Assembly (NCBI GenBank): GCA_963540505.1
Contig: CAUTMV010000003.1
Coordinates: 62,001 to 126,000, forward strand
Reading direction: 5' to 3'
Source: Wolinella sp963540505
GTDB lineage: Bacteria > Campylobacterota > Campylobacteria > Campylobacterales > Helicobacteraceae
DNA length: 64,000 nt
A program made the translations under genes and the position numbers. The notes beneath the pieces were generated by a model. That model was not told the DNA's origin, ran no database searches, and worked only from the letters and a program-made list of their open reading frames with translations. Below are positions 62,498-64,000 of the stretch, piece after piece (position 1 is the stretch's first letter; each line of letters starts with the position of its first letter).

Positions 62498-64000
62498 ATG
62501 AGAATCGGCTACAGCACGCAATATACCACCCTCGCCCGCTATCAGCAGGCGGGACAATCTCAAATGAATGACCTCCTTACGCAAATGTCCTCGGGCAGGA
62601 AGATCCAGCTTGGTTATCAAAACAGCACGGTGTTTAGCCAGACATTACGCCTAGATTATGAGACAGCGACTCTCACACAAAGCAAGTCGCGCAGCACTAC
62701 TGCAAAAAATTTCTCAGACAATACCGATGCCGCACTCAACGAGATTTCAAAGGCACTAGTGAATTTCAAAACCAAACTCACGCATGCCGCCAACCAAATC
62801 CACTCACCCACCTCTTTGGAAGCGATTGCAAACGATTTGCAAGCCATTCGCGATCACCTCGTCTCAATCGCGAACACCTCAATTGGGGGGCAATATCTCT
62901 TTTCGGGCACAGATGTTACAAGAAGACCTTTTGATAATAGCGGGAAGTATCACGGCAATGACGCCCATTTGGAAGCACTCCTTGGCTCAAAAAATCTCGT
63001 CCCTTACAATATCACGGGCTCAGAACTATTCTCGGGTAAGGATAGCGACAAAAGTCGTGTAATCACGACAAATATTAGGAACTACAATCAATCCAAGCTC
63101 CACCCCGAGATCATGAGCGCGACAAACAAAACCGACGCTCCAAAGCAGGTCTATCTAAAGAGCAGCGATACGCTCCGCGATCTCATAGGCGACAACAATC
63201 ACGACCCCAAGGATAATGCCGATGAGTGGTTTTATATTCAGGGTGTGCGTCCTGATGGAACATCTTTTAAAAGCAAATTCTCTCTAAGCACCTCTTATAG
63301 CAGCGAAGAGCGCGCGACCAAGGTGCAGGATCTACTCGATCGGATCGGCAGGGAGTTTGGCAACACAAGCACGAGCAAGGTTGTCGATGTTACACTCAAT
63401 GAATATGGCGAGATTCAGATTAAAGACCTCACAACCGGGCGGAGCAATATCGATTTCCACATGGTTTCAAGCGATAAAAACGTCAATAATCTTGATGAAT
63501 TATCCAAAACGGGCGCGCGGGTAAAACACTACGTCCAAAGCCCCTATCTAGGCGATAAAGTAGCTGATAGGATCGCTTCGGTCAATGATAACTACGATCA
63601 TCGTATCAGCAAGATTCCCACAACCCTCCGAACGGGTGAAAATAGCGTGGCAAATCGCAAAACGCTCCTGCGAGATATTTTTGGTCCCAATGTAAGCTCC
63701 ATCAGCCTTGGAGGGAACGCCGCAAATAACCCCGATGGCACTGCGGGCGCAGCGGTGCCAAACTATACGTTCAACATCACGCCGACATCGACGGTGCAAG
63801 ACCTCCTAGATAACATTCGCGATAACTTTAAGGGCGCGGGTGATATTGACGTGGAGCTTGTGCATGGACGCATTCAGGTTGTTGATAAAAATGTCAAAAA
63901 TCTCTCCAAAGATCAGCGAACACCGCCTTATGATGGTCCAAGCAGCCTAAACCTCAATATGGTTACACAAGATGGAGGTGGAGTGCCAACGAATGGCTTT
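62498..64000 (+). CDS. flgL: Flagellar hook-associated protein FlgL (partial)
   Basis: 501 residues are visible and the gene runs off the right edge. ATG behind AAGGAAATATCC. N-terminal MRIGYSTQYTTLARYQQ, LLTQMSSGRKIQLGYQ and ISIGGQYLFSGTDVTRRPF are typical of FlgL; the middle is a large variable region. Joins hook to filament (HAP3). The length already exceeds the short enterobacterial FlgL, as in Helicobacter. Confidence 0.95.
   Translation, partial: MRIGYSTQYTTLARYQQAGQSQMNDLLTQMSSGRKIQLGYQNSTVFSQTLRLDYETATLTQSKSRSTTAKNFSDNTDAALNEISKALVNFKTKLTHAANQIHSPTSLEAIANDLQAIRDHLVSIANTSIGGQYLFSGTDVTRRPFDNSGKYHGNDAHLEALLGSKNLVPYNITGSELFSGKDSDKSRVITTNIRNYNQSKLHPEIMSATNKTDAPKQVYLKSSDTLRDLIGDNNHDPKDNADEWFYIQGVRPDGTSFKSKFSLSTSYSSEERATKVQDLLDRIGREFGNTSTSKVVDVTLNEYGEIQIKDLTTGRSNIDFHMVSSDKNVNNLDELSKTGARVKHYVQSPYLGDKVADRIASVNDNYDHRISKIPTTLRTGENSVANRKTLLRDIFGPNVSSISLGGNAANNPDGTAGAAVPNYTFNITPTSTVQDLLDNIRDNFKGAGDIDVELVHGRIQVVDKNVKNLSKDQRTPPYDGPSSLNLNMVTQDGGGVPTNGF

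Overview
ORGANISM. The window is chromosomal DNA of a Campylobacterota member close to Helicobacter/Wolinella, with roughly half GC by eye. The evidence is Helicobacter-type flagellin and FlgL, a MagIII-type glycosylase, MtaB, a split-b ATP synthase (AtpF' plus AtpF), pseudopilin leaders of the A|FTMIE type, sigma28 promoters of the TAAA-N15-CCGATAT type, and C/G homopolymer tracts. Remembered Helicobacter gene order also fits: topA beside a flagellin; aroB-mscS-mtaB-ftsH-like; atp-exbBD-tolB-pal next to parAB-birA-fmt; and flgL near rplU/rpmA. I cannot name the species.

LAYOUT. 1-1125: end of a chemotaxis cluster (CheY-like receiver, CheW, STAS-like protein). 1126-6660: accessory segment with a noncoding inverted/direct repeat array, an AT-rich orphan CARF-HEPN (Csx1/TM1812-type) gene, tRNA-Met, a decayed AraC regulator, a decayed alpha/beta hydrolase, and a decaheme cytochrome c with its own operator-like repeat and terminator. 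6811-14637: purL, ppsA, an LtaS-like sulfatase and a beta-barrel protein. 14761-19371: pseudopilin, CvfB, and a PAS-GGDEF-EAL protein. 19740-25710: TonB receptor, NitT/TauT-type ABC transporter and NnrS, apparently one uptake module. 25787-30548: J-domain protein, YihY, bioB, topA. 30703-38245: flagellin, TPR/glycosyltransferase-like protein, MagIII, PepD, a CZB chemoreceptor. 38231-44251: BioV-like esterase, FtsH-like AAA with a dead protease site, mtaB, mscS, aroB. 44526-49148: Tol-Pal/ExbBD. 49158-54918: ATP synthase. 54971-58987: parB, parA, birA, fmt, proB. 58984-60893: obg, rpmA, rplU. 60993-64000: ridA, a small exported protein, HU, and flgL running off the right edge.

HOW THE PARTS WORK TOGETHER. 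Most of the window is housekeeping and envelope/motility machinery in tightly packed operons, with start-stop overlaps such as TGATG and GTGA. Three parts stand out. First, the heptamer GGGAATC (often GCGGGAATC; reverse GATTCCC) occurs about 125-130 times by hand count where about 8 would be expected for a random 7-mer. It looks like an uptake- or architecture-type genomic signature, and it is missing from the accessory segment around 3225-6950. Second, an orphan cyclic-oligoadenylate-type sensor RNase gene sits next to an array of GTTCGCAAAT repeats in both orientations. Third, homopolymeric C/G tracts lie beside or inside the pseudopilin, GGDEF-EAL and TonB-receptor genes, suggesting contingency variation.
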